DNA of 64,000 bases from Pseudomonas knackmussii B13 (GCF_000689415.1 NZ_HG322950.1:248001-312000), one strand, 5' to 3'. Counted from the stretch's first letter, positions 48,003 through 56,294 are shown. A program made the numbers and translations. The notes: generated by a model from the letters alone, not told the origin.

Positions 48003-48539
48003 TCAGCCGCCGAGCACGCCGAGTTGGCGCAGCAGGGTCAGGTTGTCCTCGATGTGCCAGTTGTCGGCGATGCGCCCGTCGACCACCCGGTAGATGTCGG
48101 TGGCGATGAACTCCACCGTCTGGCCTTTTCCCTGGACCTGCTGGAAGCGCCCGCTGAAGTGGCCGCGGAACCGCAGGTGGACGACCACGCGGTCGCCGGC
48201 GACCAGCAGTTGCTCGATGTGGCAGTCGAGGTCGGGAATGGCGGTCTTCATCGTCTTCGAGGCCTGCAGCGGCCCTTCGATACCCTGCACGCGGCCGGCG
48301 GGAAGGGTGCGGTCGGTGAAGTCGGCGGCCAGGGCGGCGCGCGCCAGCGCCGGGTCGCCGCTGTTCCAGAAGCTGGCGTAGCGGCGTGCGGCGAGGATCT
48401 GCGCGTCGCGCTGGGCGGCCGGCAGCGAGGCGTCGGCAATCACCTGGGCAGGTTCGAGCAGGGCGGGTTCGGCGTGCGCCTGGGCGGCGATGCCGGTGAG
48501 CAGGGCGAGGCTGGCGAGGGTGGAACGCAGGCGGTTCAT
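48003..48539 (-). CDS. Secreted SnoaL-like (NTF2-fold) protein
   Basis: 178 residues. Signal MNRLRSTLASLALLTGIAAQ then AHA, followed by an NTF2-fold domain: YASFWNSGDPALARAALAADF, GIEGPLQASKTMKTAIPDLD, VVVHLRFRGHFSG, DIYRVVDGRIADNWHIEDN. SnoaL-like proteins are small cyclases, hydratases or binding proteins. It ends 6-12 bp before the deacetylase start, so the two are co-transcribed, and both are exported. Divergent from a LysR gene that probably controls them. Confidence 0.78.
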   Translation of the reverse strand: MNRLRSTLASLALLTGIAAQAHAEPALLEPAQVIADASLPAAQRDAQILAARRYASFWNSGDPALARAALAADFTDRTLPAGRVQGIEGPLQASKTMKTAIPDLDCHIEQLLVAGDRVVVHLRFRGHFSGRFQQVQGKGQTVEFIATDIYRVVDGRIADNWHIEDNLTLLRQLGVLGG

Positions 48540-48647
48540 GGCGGCTCCTCAAGGGCTGCGGTGGGGACGCGCCTATTGTTGGTTGCCGATTCGTGGGGAA
48601 ATACGCTATTCGGGAAGATGCATTCTTTCTGAAAAGCGAAGGATTCG

Positions 48648-49562
48648 ATGATCGATAACCTGCCCGCCCTGGTCGCATTCGACCGTATCGTCCGCAGCGG
48701 CAGCCTCTCCGCCGCGGCGCGCGAGCTGGACCTCTCCCTGGCCGTGGTCAGCAAGCGTCTTGCGCAGCTGGAGGCGGGGCTGGGCGTACGCCTGCTGCAG
48801 CGCACCACCCGGCGCCAGACGCTGACCGAGGAGGGCGCGCTATTCCATGCCAGCGTGGTGCGCATCCTCGCCGAGCTGGAAGCCGCGCAAGCGCTGCTCG
48901 GCCAGCGTCGCGAGACGGTGAGCGGCCTTTTACGCCTGGGCGCGCCCGTAGACCTGGGACGACGCTGGATCGCGCCCATCGCCGGCGACTTCCAGCGCCT
49001 GCATCCGCAGCTGGATATCCAGCTGGAGCTGGGCGACTCGCTGGCCGACCTGCTTGACGACGGCCTCGACCTGGCGGTCCGCGTCGGCAGCCTGGCCGAT
49101 TCCTCGCTGATCGCCCGCCCGCTGGCGGACAACTACCGCGTGCTCTGCGCTGCGCCGGCCTACCTGCGTGAATGCGGCGAGCCGCAGCACCCGGCGCAGC
49201 TGGCCGAGCACCGCTGCCTGCTCAACAGCGACCAGCCGCGCGGCGAATGGCGCTTCAGCGGGCCGGACGGCGAGCGTGTCGCGGTGAAGGTGCGCGGGGC
49301 GCTGGTGAGCAACGATGGTGGCGCGGTGCAGGCTTGGGCGCTAGCCGGCATGGGCATAGCGCTGAAGTCGATCTGGGATGTCGGCGACGCCCTGGCCGCC
49401 GGGCAGCTGCAGCGCATCCTGCCTCACTACCGCGCGCCCGAGGCACCGCTGCATGCGCTCTATCCGCATGCCGGACACCTGGCACCGCGGGTGCGGGTGT
49501 TCGTCGACTACCTGCGCGAGCGACTGGCAGCGGCCTGGCGCTGGGACGGGGCGGCGGGATGA
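48648..49562 (+). CDS. LysR-family transcriptional regulator
   Basis: 304 residues. N-terminal winged helix-turn-helix (LVAFDRIVRSGSLSAAARELDLSLAVVSKRLAQLE, shown by region 5-40) and RLLQRTTRRQTLTEEG; the C-terminal periplasmic-binding-like domain holds LDIQLELGDSLADLLDDG and LIARPLADNYRVLCAAPAYL. GAAGGA precedes the ATG. Divergent by 108 bp from the SnoaL/deacetylase pair, the usual LysR target arrangement. Confidence 0.9.
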   Translation: MIDNLPALVAFDRIVRSGSLSAAARELDLSLAVVSKRLAQLEAGLGVRLLQRTTRRQTLTEEGALFHASVVRILAELEAAQALLGQRRETVSGLLRLGAPVDLGRRWIAPIAGDFQRLHPQLDIQLELGDSLADLLDDGLDLAVRVGSLADSSLIARPLADNYRVLCAAPAYLRECGEPQHPAQLAEHRCLLNSDQPRGEWRFSGPDGERVAVKVRGALVSNDGGAVQAWALAGMGIALKSIWDVGDALAAGQLQRILPHYRAPEAPLHALYPHAGHLAPRVRVFVDYLRERLAAAWRWDGAAG

Positions 49563-49589
49563 AAAAAGCCCCGGCGTGGCCGGGGCTTT
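49562..49589. terminator. Bidirectional terminator, lysR / CBS gene
   Basis: GCCCCGGC-GTG-GCCGGGGC with A6 before and T3 after, between two convergent genes. Confidence 0.8.
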
Positions 49590-49605
49590 CGGGAGGCGGT
49601 GATCG

Positions 49606-50040
49606 TCATTCGCCGCGAATGTATTGCTCCAGCTGCTGGATGAGCGCGGCCTGTTCGGCGATGGCTTCCTTGACCAGGTCGCCGATCGACAGCAGGCCGA
49701 TCAGCTTGCCGTTCTCCACCACCGGCAGGTGGCGCAGGTGGCGGTCGGTCATCAGTTGCATGCAGGTGTCGACGTTCTGCTGCGAGTCCACCGTGACCAC
49801 CGGCGAACTCATGATGGTCTTCACCGGCGTGCCGACCGAGGAACGGCCCTGCAGGACCATCTTGCGCGCATAGTCGCGCTCGCTGATCACACCCACCACC
49901 ACCCCGTTGTCCACCACCGGCAGGGCACCGACGTTCTTCGCCGCCATCACCCGGAGGGCGTCGAGCACCATCTCCTGCGAGCCGATGGTGTGTACTTGCT
50001 GTTCCTGTTTGGTGTGGAGGATCTGCGCAACGGTCTTCAT
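49606..50040 (-). CDS. Tandem CBS-domain protein
   Basis: 144 residues, two CBS modules: ALRVMAAKNVGALPVVDNG with VGVISERDYARKMVL, and CMQLMTDRHLRHLPVVENG with IGLLSIGDLVKEAI. A stand-alone CBS pair of this kind usually binds adenosine nucleotides and tunes partner enzymes. No partner is visible nearby. The 249-bp upstream gap to the acidic-protein gene holds no clear feature. Confidence 0.85.
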   Translation of the reverse strand: MKTVAQILHTKQEQQVHTIGSQEMVLDALRVMAAKNVGALPVVDNGVVVGVISERDYARKMVLQGRSSVGTPVKTIMSSPVVTVDSQQNVDTCMQLMTDRHLRHLPVVENGKLIGLLSIGDLVKEAIAEQAALIQQLEQYIRGE

Positions 50041-50289
50041 TCAGGGTGTCCCTCGGTGGCTGGCTGGGGGCGCTGGGCGCTGGGTAGGCAACAGGATCGT
50101 CAGGCGACGGACGGCGGGCAACACCGCGCAATCCATCGCTTCGATAGCGAAACCTCATGCGTCACACTTGAGTGTATAGCTCGCGCGCCCGCGGCTTGCC
50201 CGGCGAGCGACCCGCGCAGTTCCCGACGCGACCGCAACGCCTTAGCATGTGCGCCCCGCAACAATCCCTCGCCGATCGAGGCTGCCCCC

Positions 50290-50496
50290 ATGAACGACGA
50301 CGACATCGACCTCCCCGAACCGGAACATGACCACCTGCTGGACCACGAATTCCACGACCTGCCCGAGACCGGTGAGGACGACGCCACCGGCCTGCTGGAC
50401 GATCTTGAGGAAACGGTCGAGGAGGAAGGCGAGGAAGACGCGGCGCTCGACGACTGGGACGAGGACGACTCCGACGCCCACTGGCACGACGACTGA
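50290..50496 (+). CDS. Very acidic small protein
   Basis: 68 residues of which about half are Asp or Glu, with several His (PEPEHDHLLDHEFHDLPE; DDWDEDDSDAHWHDD). No hydrophobic core, so probably disordered; His plus acid groups could bind cations. GAGG lies 8 bases before the ATG. No family recognised. Ends 12 bp before the convergent lipoprotein gene. Confidence 0.5.
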   Translation: MNDDDIDLPEPEHDHLLDHEFHDLPETGEDDATGLLDDLEETVEEEGEEDAALDDWDEDDSDAHWHDD

Positions 50497-50508
50497 GCCG
50501 GCCCCCGG

Positions 50509-51234
50509 CTACTGACCGGTGAGCCGGCGGTACTCCGTCTGGTACTGGTCGAACGGCAGGTTGCTGCGCTGCAGTTTCTGCAATTGCTGCTCGCGCCCGT
50601 CATTGACCGCCACGGGCTTGCCCAGGTGCTCGCTTCCGGCCAGTGACTGCCCGGGTCCCGGTGCCGGCTTGGCCTTGGCCGGCTCCTGCTCGGGGCTGGT
50701 GGCTGGCGGCGCGGGCAGGGGCTCGCGCTTGGCGATGCGCTGGGCGCTGGTGAGTTCGTTGATGATTTCCGCGGAGATGGTCTTGATCTGGCCCTGCACC
50801 GATTCCGGCTCGTCGGATTCGCTTTCATAGCGGCGCGAGCCGAGCAGACGACCGCTGGGGCCATCGGCGAAGCGCACGTCGACACGCATCACCGCATCGC
50901 CCAGGTCGCCGCCAGCCGGGCCGGCCTGCTGCAGGCGCTGCACTTCGACGACCAGCAAAGTGGCGGCCTGGGCGCCGCTGGGCAGCGAACCGACCTGTTC
51001 GCTCAGTTGGTAGTCCGCGTCGCTGGCGGCCTGCTGCAGGGCGCGCCGCCAGGCGCCGGTCAGGCGCGGCCAGTTCGGACGGGCGGTGATCGACGGATCG
51101 CCTTGGAAGCTCACGAGCAGATGGTTCTGGGTATCGGCGTAGGTCCTGATCGGCGACATGCCGTCGTCCTTCTTGACCTCTGCCGCGCAGCCGGCAAGTC
51201 CGGCCGCCAGGAGCACGACGAATAGGGTGCGCAC
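50509..51234 (-). CDS. Outer-membrane lipoprotein of unknown function
   Basis: 241 residues from GTG 51234 with GGAG 6 bases upstream. Lipoprotein signal MRTLFVVLLAAGLAGCAAEV, cleavage before Cys16. A folded domain of about 130 residues (SPIRTYADTQNHLLVSFQGD; VVEVQRLQQAGP; RVDVRFADGPSGRLLGSRRY) resembles DUF4410-type lipoproteins; a Pro/Ala-rich linker and a short C-terminal tail follow. Function unknown. Confidence 0.7.
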   Translation of the reverse strand: MRTLFVVLLAAGLAGCAAEVKKDDGMSPIRTYADTQNHLLVSFQGDPSITARPNWPRLTGAWRRALQQAASDADYQLSEQVGSLPSGAQAATLLVVEVQRLQQAGPAGGDLGDAVMRVDVRFADGPSGRLLGSRRYESESDEPESVQGQIKTISAEIINELTSAQRIAKREPLPAPPATSPEQEPAKAKPAPGPGQSLAGSEHLGKPVAVNDGREQQLQKLQRSNLPFDQYQTEYRRLTGQ

Positions 51235-51336
51235 GGTGAACTCCTTTTTTCTTGTAAGAGGGATATCCACTCACGGCTGGAGATGTGTGGGGCAGGTGCT
51301 TAAGACTAGTCGGCGCCAGGCGTTCTCGCTGTCCGG

Positions 51337-51565
51337 TCATCGCCGATTTTCGCCGCGGGTCATGACCCCCCTCAGCGCGCTACCCACCGGTCGGGCGATT
51401 TCAGCCAGCGAGACCGCCCGGGCCCCGATCTGCAAGTCGAGGCCAAATTCCGCCAGTACGGCGTCGGCCAGCACCAGGGGGCGGGCGTGTCATGGGCTTC
51501 GGCCCAGAGGCCGAGTGATGCATCACGTAGGCGGATATCCTGGGCAATAAGGGAACCGGCGTTGA
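51337..51565 (-). pseudogene. C-terminal gene remnant with frameshift
   Basis: On the minus strand a frame reading SLIAQDIRLRDASLGLW then EAHDTPAP continues, after a one-base shift in a run of five C near 51478, as LVLADAVLAEFGLDLQIGA and SLAEIARPVGSALRGVMTRG up to a TGA at 51337. Codon use is typical of real genes. The upstream part is missing at the LLM terminator, so this looks like the decayed end of a gene. Family not recognised. The rest of the 409-bp gap is empty. Confidence 0.4.
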
Positions 51566-51590
51566 GGGACGGTCTGGCCGCGGGGCCTAT

Positions 51591-51619
51591 GAAAAAGCCC
51601 GCGCAAGGCGGGCTCTTTT
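51591..51619. terminator. Terminator after the LLM oxidoreductase gene
   Basis: AGCCCGC-GCAAG-GCGGGCT; five T follow the stem on the minus strand, 25-45 bp past the gene's stop, and CTTTT on the plus strand. Confidence 0.8.
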
Positions 51620-51643
51620 CAGTGCATTCGGCACAGTCGGCAC

Positions 51644-52687
51644 TCAGCGGAAGGCCGGCACCACGTGCTTGATGAAGAGTTCCAGGGACTTCTTCTTCTC
51701 GGCGTACGGCAGGCTGTTGTCCGCCCAGAAGCTGAACTCGTCGACGCCCAGCTCCTGGTAGTGGCGGATGCGCGCGATGATTTCCTCGGGGGTGCCGATC
51801 ATGGTGTTCTTGCGGATGTTTTCCAGCTCGAACTCCGGACGATCCTTGAACTTCTCTTCCGGGCTGGGCGGCAGCAGGCCGTTGACCGGGGTCTGCTTGT
51901 TGCCGAACCAGGCGTCGAAGGTGCGGTAGAAGCGCGAGATGGCGGCGGCGCCGACCTTCCAGCCGTCCGGATCGTCCACGGTATGCACGTGGGTGTGGCG
52001 CAGGACCATCAGTTGCGGGCGCGGCACGCCGGGGTTGTTGGCCAGGGCGGCTTCGAACTTGTTCTTCAGGTCGACCACTTCCTCGTCGCCCTTCATCAGC
52101 GGGGTGACCATCACGTTGCAGCCGTTGGCCACCGCGAAGTTGTGCGAGTCCGGGTCGCGGGCGGCGATCCACATCGGCGGGGTCGGCTTCTGCAGCGGGC
52201 GCGGCGAGGAGGTCGAGGTGGGGAATTTCCAGATCTCGCCGTCATGGGCGACGTCGCCCTGCCACAGCGCCTTGACCACGGGGACCATCTCGCGCAGGTA
52301 CTTGCCGCCGTCGGTGGCCGGCATGCCGTTGGCCATGCGGTCGAATTCGTACTGGTAGGCACCGCGCGCCAGGCCCACTTCCATGCGGCCGTTGCTGATC
52401 ACGTCGAGCAGGGCGCATTCGCCGGCGACGCGGATGGGGTGCCAGAAGGGCGCGATGATGGTGCCGGCGCCCAGGCGGATGGTCTCCGTGCGCGCGGCGA
52501 GGTAAGCCAGCAGCGGCATCGGGCTCGGCGAGATGGTGTATTCCATGGCGTGGTGTTCGCCGATCCACACGGTGCTGAAGCCACCGGCCTCGGCCATCAG
52601 GGTCAGTTCGGTGAGTTCTTCGAACAGCTGGCGATGGCTGGGTTGCTCGTCGTAGCGCTCCATGTGCACGAACAGGGAAAATTTCAT
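51644..52687 (-). CDS. LLM-class flavin-dependent monooxygenase
   Basis: 347 residues of the bacterial-luciferase family: MKFSLFVHMERYDEQP, AEAGGFSTVWIGEHHAMEY, TIRLGAGTIIAPFWHPIRVA, DVISNGRMEVGLARGAYQYEFDRM (in pieces), MIGTPEEIIARIRHYQELG. Such enzymes use FMNH2 from a separate reductase and O2 to oxidise amines, sulfonates or heterocycles. No cofactor residues missing. Promoter region carries the shared operator found also before the flavin reductase gene, so the two likely form one two-component system. Substrate unknown. Confidence 0.85.
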   Translation of the reverse strand: MKFSLFVHMERYDEQPSHRQLFEELTELTLMAEAGGFSTVWIGEHHAMEYTISPSPMPLLAYLAARTETIRLGAGTIIAPFWHPIRVAGECALLDVISNGRMEVGLARGAYQYEFDRMANGMPATDGGKYLREMVPVVKALWQGDVAHDGEIWKFPTSTSSPRPLQKPTPPMWIAARDPDSHNFAVANGCNVMVTPLMKGDEEVVDLKNKFEAALANNPGVPRPQLMVLRHTHVHTVDDPDGWKVGAAAISRFYRTFDAWFGNKQTPVNGLLPPSPEEKFKDRPEFELENIRKNTMIGTPEEIIARIRHYQELGVDEFSFWADNSLPYAEKKKSLELFIKHVVPAFR

Positions 52688-52824
52688 ATCGCTTACCTCG
52701 AACCTTTCTTGTATCCGGGCTTGCGGCCCGGCGGATGGGGAGGCGCGGAGGGGCGCGCCACGGAATTCGGGGATCGGCACGGTCATGGCGGGCTGCCATC
52801 ACGGTGCTGGGTTTCCATGGATTA

Positions 52825-52843
52825 TTGGTATACCATAATACGG
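52825..52843. promoter_or_regulatory. Shared regulon operator A (monooxygenase / chemoreceptor)
   Basis: TTGGTATACCATAATACGG, containing the palindrome TGGTATACCA. It lies 138 bp before the monooxygenase gene and 48 bp before the divergent chemoreceptor gene. Closely matches sites at 55772, 55956, 62256 and 63607. Confidence 0.75.
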
Positions 52844-52890
52844 AATATCTGCAAGGCGTTTCTGCCCAGCGTGCAGCCAAGGAAGAAAGG

Positions 52891-54837
52891 ATGAATCTCA
52901 AAAAGAAACTGATCCTCGCCTTTTCCGCCATCGCCAGCCTGCCGGTGATCCTCGTCGCCGTACTGGTGATCCTCAACCTGCGCAGCGAGGCGCGGCAAAG
53001 CTTCATCGACGGCAGTGGCCGCGAGATCCGCCAGGTGGAGAACGCCATGCAGCTGTTCTTCGATGGCATCACCCAGAATGTCGAGTACCTGGCCAGCCAC
53101 CCGCAGATGCAGGCCATCGACGGCAGCCTCAAGCAGTTCATCGGCGCCGACGCGCCGCAGCACCCGGCTGGCCCGCTGGACCGCCAAGTCTTCGACCTGT
53201 TTGCCGGTCTGGCCCACAGCCACCCGGACTATGCCTACGTTTCCGTCGGTACCCGCGACGGCGGCTACGCCTTCTGGCCCGGCGACGACCAGCTCGCCAG
53301 CTACGACCCGCGCACCCGTCCCTGGTACCAGGCGGCCATGGCCCAGCCGGGCAAGACCCAGCGCACCCACGCCTACTACTGGGCGGCGGACAAGGTGGCG
53401 CTGGTGAGCACGGTGCGCACCTTCGGCAACCGCCTGGGCGAGCAGGGAGGGGTGGTCAACATCGATGTCTCGCTCAAGCGCCTGACCGACATCGTCAAGG
53501 GCATCAAACTGGGCAGCAGCGGCTACCTGATGCTGATGGAAGGCGACGGCACCATTCTCGTCGACCCCAACCAGCCGGAGCACAACTTCCAGAAACTCGG
53601 CGAGCTGGGCGCGAACTACGCGCAGCTGGCACGCGCCGAGAAGGGCCTGGTGGAAGTCACCATCGACGGCGAGCGCTACCTGGCCAACGTCTGGCCGTCG
53701 GAGGCGCTGGGCTGGCGCTTCGTCGGTGTGATCAAGGAAAGCGAGGTGATGAGCGCGGCGACCCGCCTGACCTGGGGCGTGGCGCTGATCGCGGCGATCA
53801 TCGCCCTGGCGTTCGCCGGCGTCGGCGCGCTCTTCGCCGGCCTGGTGGTGCGCCCGGTGCGCGCGGTGGCCGAGGGCCTGGAGGGCATCGCCCAGGGCGA
53901 CGGCGACCTGACCGGTCGCCTCGCCGTGCGTGGGCGCGACGAGACGGCGCAGCTCGCCGGCTGGTTCAACCAGTTCCTCGACGCGATCCGCCGCCTGGTG
54001 CAGAACATCGGCCAGGCCGCGGCGAGCATCCACCAGAGTTCCGGCAGCTCCCGCGAAACCTCCCAGGCCCTGGCCGATACCGCCGCACGCCAGCGCGAGG
54101 CGGTGGACATGGTGTCCACGGCATTCAACGAGATGGTCATGACCGCCAACGAGGTGGCCCGCTCCTGCAGCCAGGCCGCGGACTCCGCCGAGAGCGGCCA
54201 GCGCCAGGCCCACGACGGCCAGCAGCAGATCGACGCGGCGGTGGACAGCGTCGGCCGCCTGAGCGACGAGATCGCCCACTCGGCCGACGCCATGCGTCAG
54301 TTGGAGCAGGACAGCAACGACATCCAGTCGATCCTTGGCACCATTCGCTCGATCGCCGAACAGACCAACCTGCTGGCGCTCAACGCCGCCATCGAAGCCG
54401 CCCGTGCCGGCGACCAGGGCCGCGGCTTCGCGGTGGTGGCCGACGAGGTGAGGGCGCTGGCGCGGCGTACCGCCGAATCGACTGGCGAGATCGATGCGCT
54501 GCTGGGCAACCTGGCGCGCCGCACCCACGACACCGGCAAGCAGATGCAAGCCAGCCTGGAAGCCTCGCAGCGCACGGTCGGCTCGATCCGCGAGGCCCGC
54601 GCCTGCTTCGGCGCCATCCGCGAATCGGTGGACGTGATCCGCGACATGAATGCGCAGATCGCCACGGCGGCGGAAGAGCAGCACCAGGTGGCCGAGGAGA
54701 TCAACCGCCACATCAGCCAGATCCACCGCGACGCCCAGGAAGTCGCCGGCCTGGCCGACGCCACGCGCGGGGATGCGCAGGTGTTGAACGGTCTGTCGGA
54801 TGAGTTGAATCGGCTGGTTTCGCGGTTCAGGACTTGA
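52891..54837 (+). CDS. Methyl-accepting chemotaxis protein with dCache sensor
   Basis: 648 residues from ATG 52891 (GGAAGAAAGG upstream). TM1 ILAFSAIASLPVILVAVLVIL, periplasmic dCache domain (about 35-280) with YDPRTRPWYQAAMAQPG and GVVNIDVSLKRLTDI, TM2 GVALIAAIIALAFAGVGALF, HAMP, then a signalling hairpin with EQTNLLALNAAIEAARAGDQ. The Y..R.WY pattern is part of the known amino-acid-binding dCache motif, but the second Asp element is not clear, so the ligand may be an amine or other compound. Shares an operator with the monooxygenase gene. Confidence 0.9.
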   Translation: MNLKKKLILAFSAIASLPVILVAVLVILNLRSEARQSFIDGSGREIRQVENAMQLFFDGITQNVEYLASHPQMQAIDGSLKQFIGADAPQHPAGPLDRQVFDLFAGLAHSHPDYAYVSVGTRDGGYAFWPGDDQLASYDPRTRPWYQAAMAQPGKTQRTHAYYWAADKVALVSTVRTFGNRLGEQGGVVNIDVSLKRLTDIVKGIKLGSSGYLMLMEGDGTILVDPNQPEHNFQKLGELGANYAQLARAEKGLVEVTIDGERYLANVWPSEALGWRFVGVIKESEVMSAATRLTWGVALIAAIIALAFAGVGALFAGLVVRPVRAVAEGLEGIAQGDGDLTGRLAVRGRDETAQLAGWFNQFLDAIRRLVQNIGQAAASIHQSSGSSRETSQALADTAARQREAVDMVSTAFNEMVMTANEVARSCSQAADSAESGQRQAHDGQQQIDAAVDSVGRLSDEIAHSADAMRQLEQDSNDIQSILGTIRSIAEQTNLLALNAAIEAARAGDQGRGFAVVADEVRALARRTAESTGEIDALLGNLARRTHDTGKQMQASLEASQRTVGSIREARACFGAIRESVDVIRDMNAQIATAAEEQHQVAEEINRHISQIHRDAQEVAGLADATRGDAQVLNGLSDELNRLVSRFRT

Positions 54838-54852
54838 GGGGATTTGAGTGGC

Positions 54853-54885
54853 GGCGGATAACCACTTCGTGGTTATTCGCCCTAC
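54853..54885. repeat. GGCGnATAACC palindromic repeat
   Basis: GGCGGATAACCACTTCGTGG followed by TTATTCGCCCTACG is a near-perfect hairpin with a TTCG loop. It is another repeat family, related to the tandem copies at 57774. Confidence 0.7.
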
Positions 54886-54912
54886 GTGGAACCTCCGCGC
54901 ACCGCTCTTCAT

Positions 54913-55025
54913 CACGTCATTCCCGCGAACGCGGGGAACCAGAGACGGGCTTGCTCCTGAACGATTGTGCTGGTGATTGATCCAGCTCCCTCTCCCTAAC
55001 CTTCTCCCGCGAGCGGGAGAGGGGG
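54913..55025. repeat. Two further palindromic repeat types
   Basis: ATTCCCGCGAACGCGGGGA (54919-54937) is a short palindrome, and CCCTCTCCCTAACC with CCCGCGAGCGGGAGAGGG (54988-55024) is a widespread proteobacterial repeat type. Both lie in the 395-bp gap after the chemoreceptor gene, which holds no gene. Confidence 0.65.
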
Positions 55026-55060
55026 CTGATCGGCGTGGCCGGAAGGTGCGGCGTCATCCT

Positions 55061-55154
55061 GTAGGAGCGGATCTCATCCGCGAAAATCCCCGCACCAACA
55101 CCCCCCTGTAGGAGCGCGCCATGCGCGCGAATCGCGGACAAGGTCCGCTCCTAC
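55061..55154. repeat. REP cluster
   Basis: GTAGGAGCGGATCTCATCCG, GTAGGAGCGCGCCATGCGCG and the inverted CGGACAAGGTCCGCTCCTAC, just before the terminator of the flavin reductase gene. Confidence 0.88.
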
Positions 55155-55170
55155 AAGTAAGCCCAAACGC

Positions 55171-55206
55171 AAAAAAGGCGCTGCGTCATCGACGGCAGCG
55201 CCTTTT
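55171..55206. terminator. Terminator of the flavin reductase gene
   Basis: AAAAAAGGCGCTGC, 10-base loop, GCAGCGCCTTTT. On the minus strand six T follow the stem, 27 bp past the stop; it also works on the plus strand. Confidence 0.85.
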
Positions 55207-55232
55207 CGGATTCTTGCGGGGGCGTTGGCGGT

Positions 55233-55718
55233 TCAGGCCATCGCCGGCAGCGCACCCATCTTGCCGCGGCAGTAGACCATCGGCTGCACGCGCTGCTCGG
55301 GGACGATCAGGTTCTTCACCGCGCCGACCATGATCGCGTGGTCACCGCCTTCGTATTCGCGCCACAGCTCGCATTCGATCACGGCGGTCGCGCCATCCAG
55401 GACGGGGTTGCCCAGCTCGCTCAACTGCCATTCGATGCCTTCGGCCTTGTCCTTGCCCTTCTTGGCGAAGCTGTAGGCTTCGCGCTGCTGCTCGGCGGAG
55501 AGCAGGTGGATGGCGAACTGCTTGCGGCGGATCAGCACCGGGTAGGAGTCGGAGCTGTAGTTCGGGCAGAACAGCACCAGCGCCGGGTCCATCGACAGCG
55601 AGCTGAAGGCGCTGGCGGTCAGGCCCACCAGGTGGCCTTCCTCGTCCAGGGTGGTGATCACAGTCACGCCGGAGGGGAAGGAGCCCATGACTTGCTTGTA
55701 GACGTTGGCGTCGATCAT
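55233..55718 (-). CDS. Flavin reductase (RutF/HpaC-like)
   Basis: 161 residues from ATG 55718. Flavin_Reduct domain: GSFPSGVTVITTLDEEGHL, GLTASAFSSLSMDPALVLFC, KQFAIHLLSAEQQREAYSFA, CELWREYEGGDHAIMVGAV. It supplies reduced FMN or FAD to a partner monooxygenase. The nearest candidate is the LLM enzyme 3 kb away, whose promoter carries the same operator, so they are probably partners even though not in one operon. Confidence 0.88.
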   Translation of the reverse strand: MIDANVYKQVMGSFPSGVTVITTLDEEGHLVGLTASAFSSLSMDPALVLFCPNYSSDSYPVLIRRKQFAIHLLSAEQQREAYSFAKKGKDKAEGIEWQLSELGNPVLDGATAVIECELWREYEGGDHAIMVGAVKNLIVPEQRVQPMVYCRGKMGALPAMA

Positions 55719-55771
55719 TGCGGGTACCTGCTGCCAGCTGGGTGGCGGGTTGGACGAGGTTCTTTCGTCTG

Positions 55772-55790
55772 ATGGTATACCGTAATACTG
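55772..55790. promoter_or_regulatory. Shared regulon operator B (flavin reductase)
   Basis: ATGGTATACCGTAATACTG, 54 bp before the flavin reductase ATG. The flanking TTTCGTCTGATGGTATACC (55763-55781) is repeated exactly, inverted, at 63609-63627. Confidence 0.78.
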
Positions 55791-55942
55791 AAAGTTCAAG
55801 CCCCCGGGATGCCGTTAGTCGGATCTCTCCGCTGCCTGTGCCATATGGGAGAGGCCGCATGCGGTCTGACTTTCAGGGTGATTTCGGGTGCTCGACAGGG
55901 GCTTGAGGGGCCGTTGTATGGCCGGTCCGTTGCGCGGAAAAC

Positions 55943-55974
55943 GCTTGCCTGAAGTTTGGAATACCATAATATGG
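55943..55974. promoter_or_regulatory. Shared regulon operator C (NCS1 permease)
   Basis: TTGGAATACCATAATATGG (55956-55974) with upstream GCTTGC. The 32-bp block is 29/32 identical to the block before the ABC importer operon (62256-62287). It lies 320 bp before the permease ATG, leaving a long leader. Confidence 0.75.
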
Positions 55975-56069
55975 TCTTCAGTTTGCGGCGCCTGCCACCC
56001 TAGGGGACTGCGCTGCGACACGGCTTTTCCGTGTGGCTTTCGAACAAAGACAAGAAGCAAGGCAAAACG

Positions 56070-56180
56070 ATGCTGTCCAATACGCACTTCCGCTGTGCCC
56101 GTATCCGGGTCTGGTACGACTCTCCCAGGTTATCTCCGCGCGTGGACCCAAGCTCCGCCGCCCGGCCCTTCGCGGCCTGA
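56070..56180 (+). CDS. Possible leader ORF before the NCS1 permease gene
   Basis: A 36-codon frame, MLSNTHFRCARIRVWYDSPR onwards, in the long leader between operator C and the permease. AAGGC lies 7 bases before its ATG. Could be a leader peptide or chance; no family and no conserved sign seen. The rest of the 576-bp gap 55719-56294 holds only operators B and C. Confidence 0.2.
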   Translation: MLSNTHFRCARIRVWYDSPRLSPRVDPSSAARPFAA

Positions 56181-56294
56181 ACCCTGTCACCCGTTTCCTG
56201 ACTGTCCGCGCCCGTCGTGGTCTGCCCTTGGCCGTGCCTGCGCACGCGCCGTGGCGATCCGTGGCCGCGCCGATGATCCGCTGCGAGTCCGAAG

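Noticed and set aside
51644..52687. RutA-type pyrimidine monooxygenase identity for the LLM enzyme
   Set aside because: The sequence differs from RutA as I know it and no rutB, rutC, rutD or rutE genes are near; only the general LLM family is supported.
52822..54915. 697-codon minus-strand frame opposite the chemoreceptor gene
   Set aside because: Antisense shadow of a complete, well-recognised chemoreceptor.
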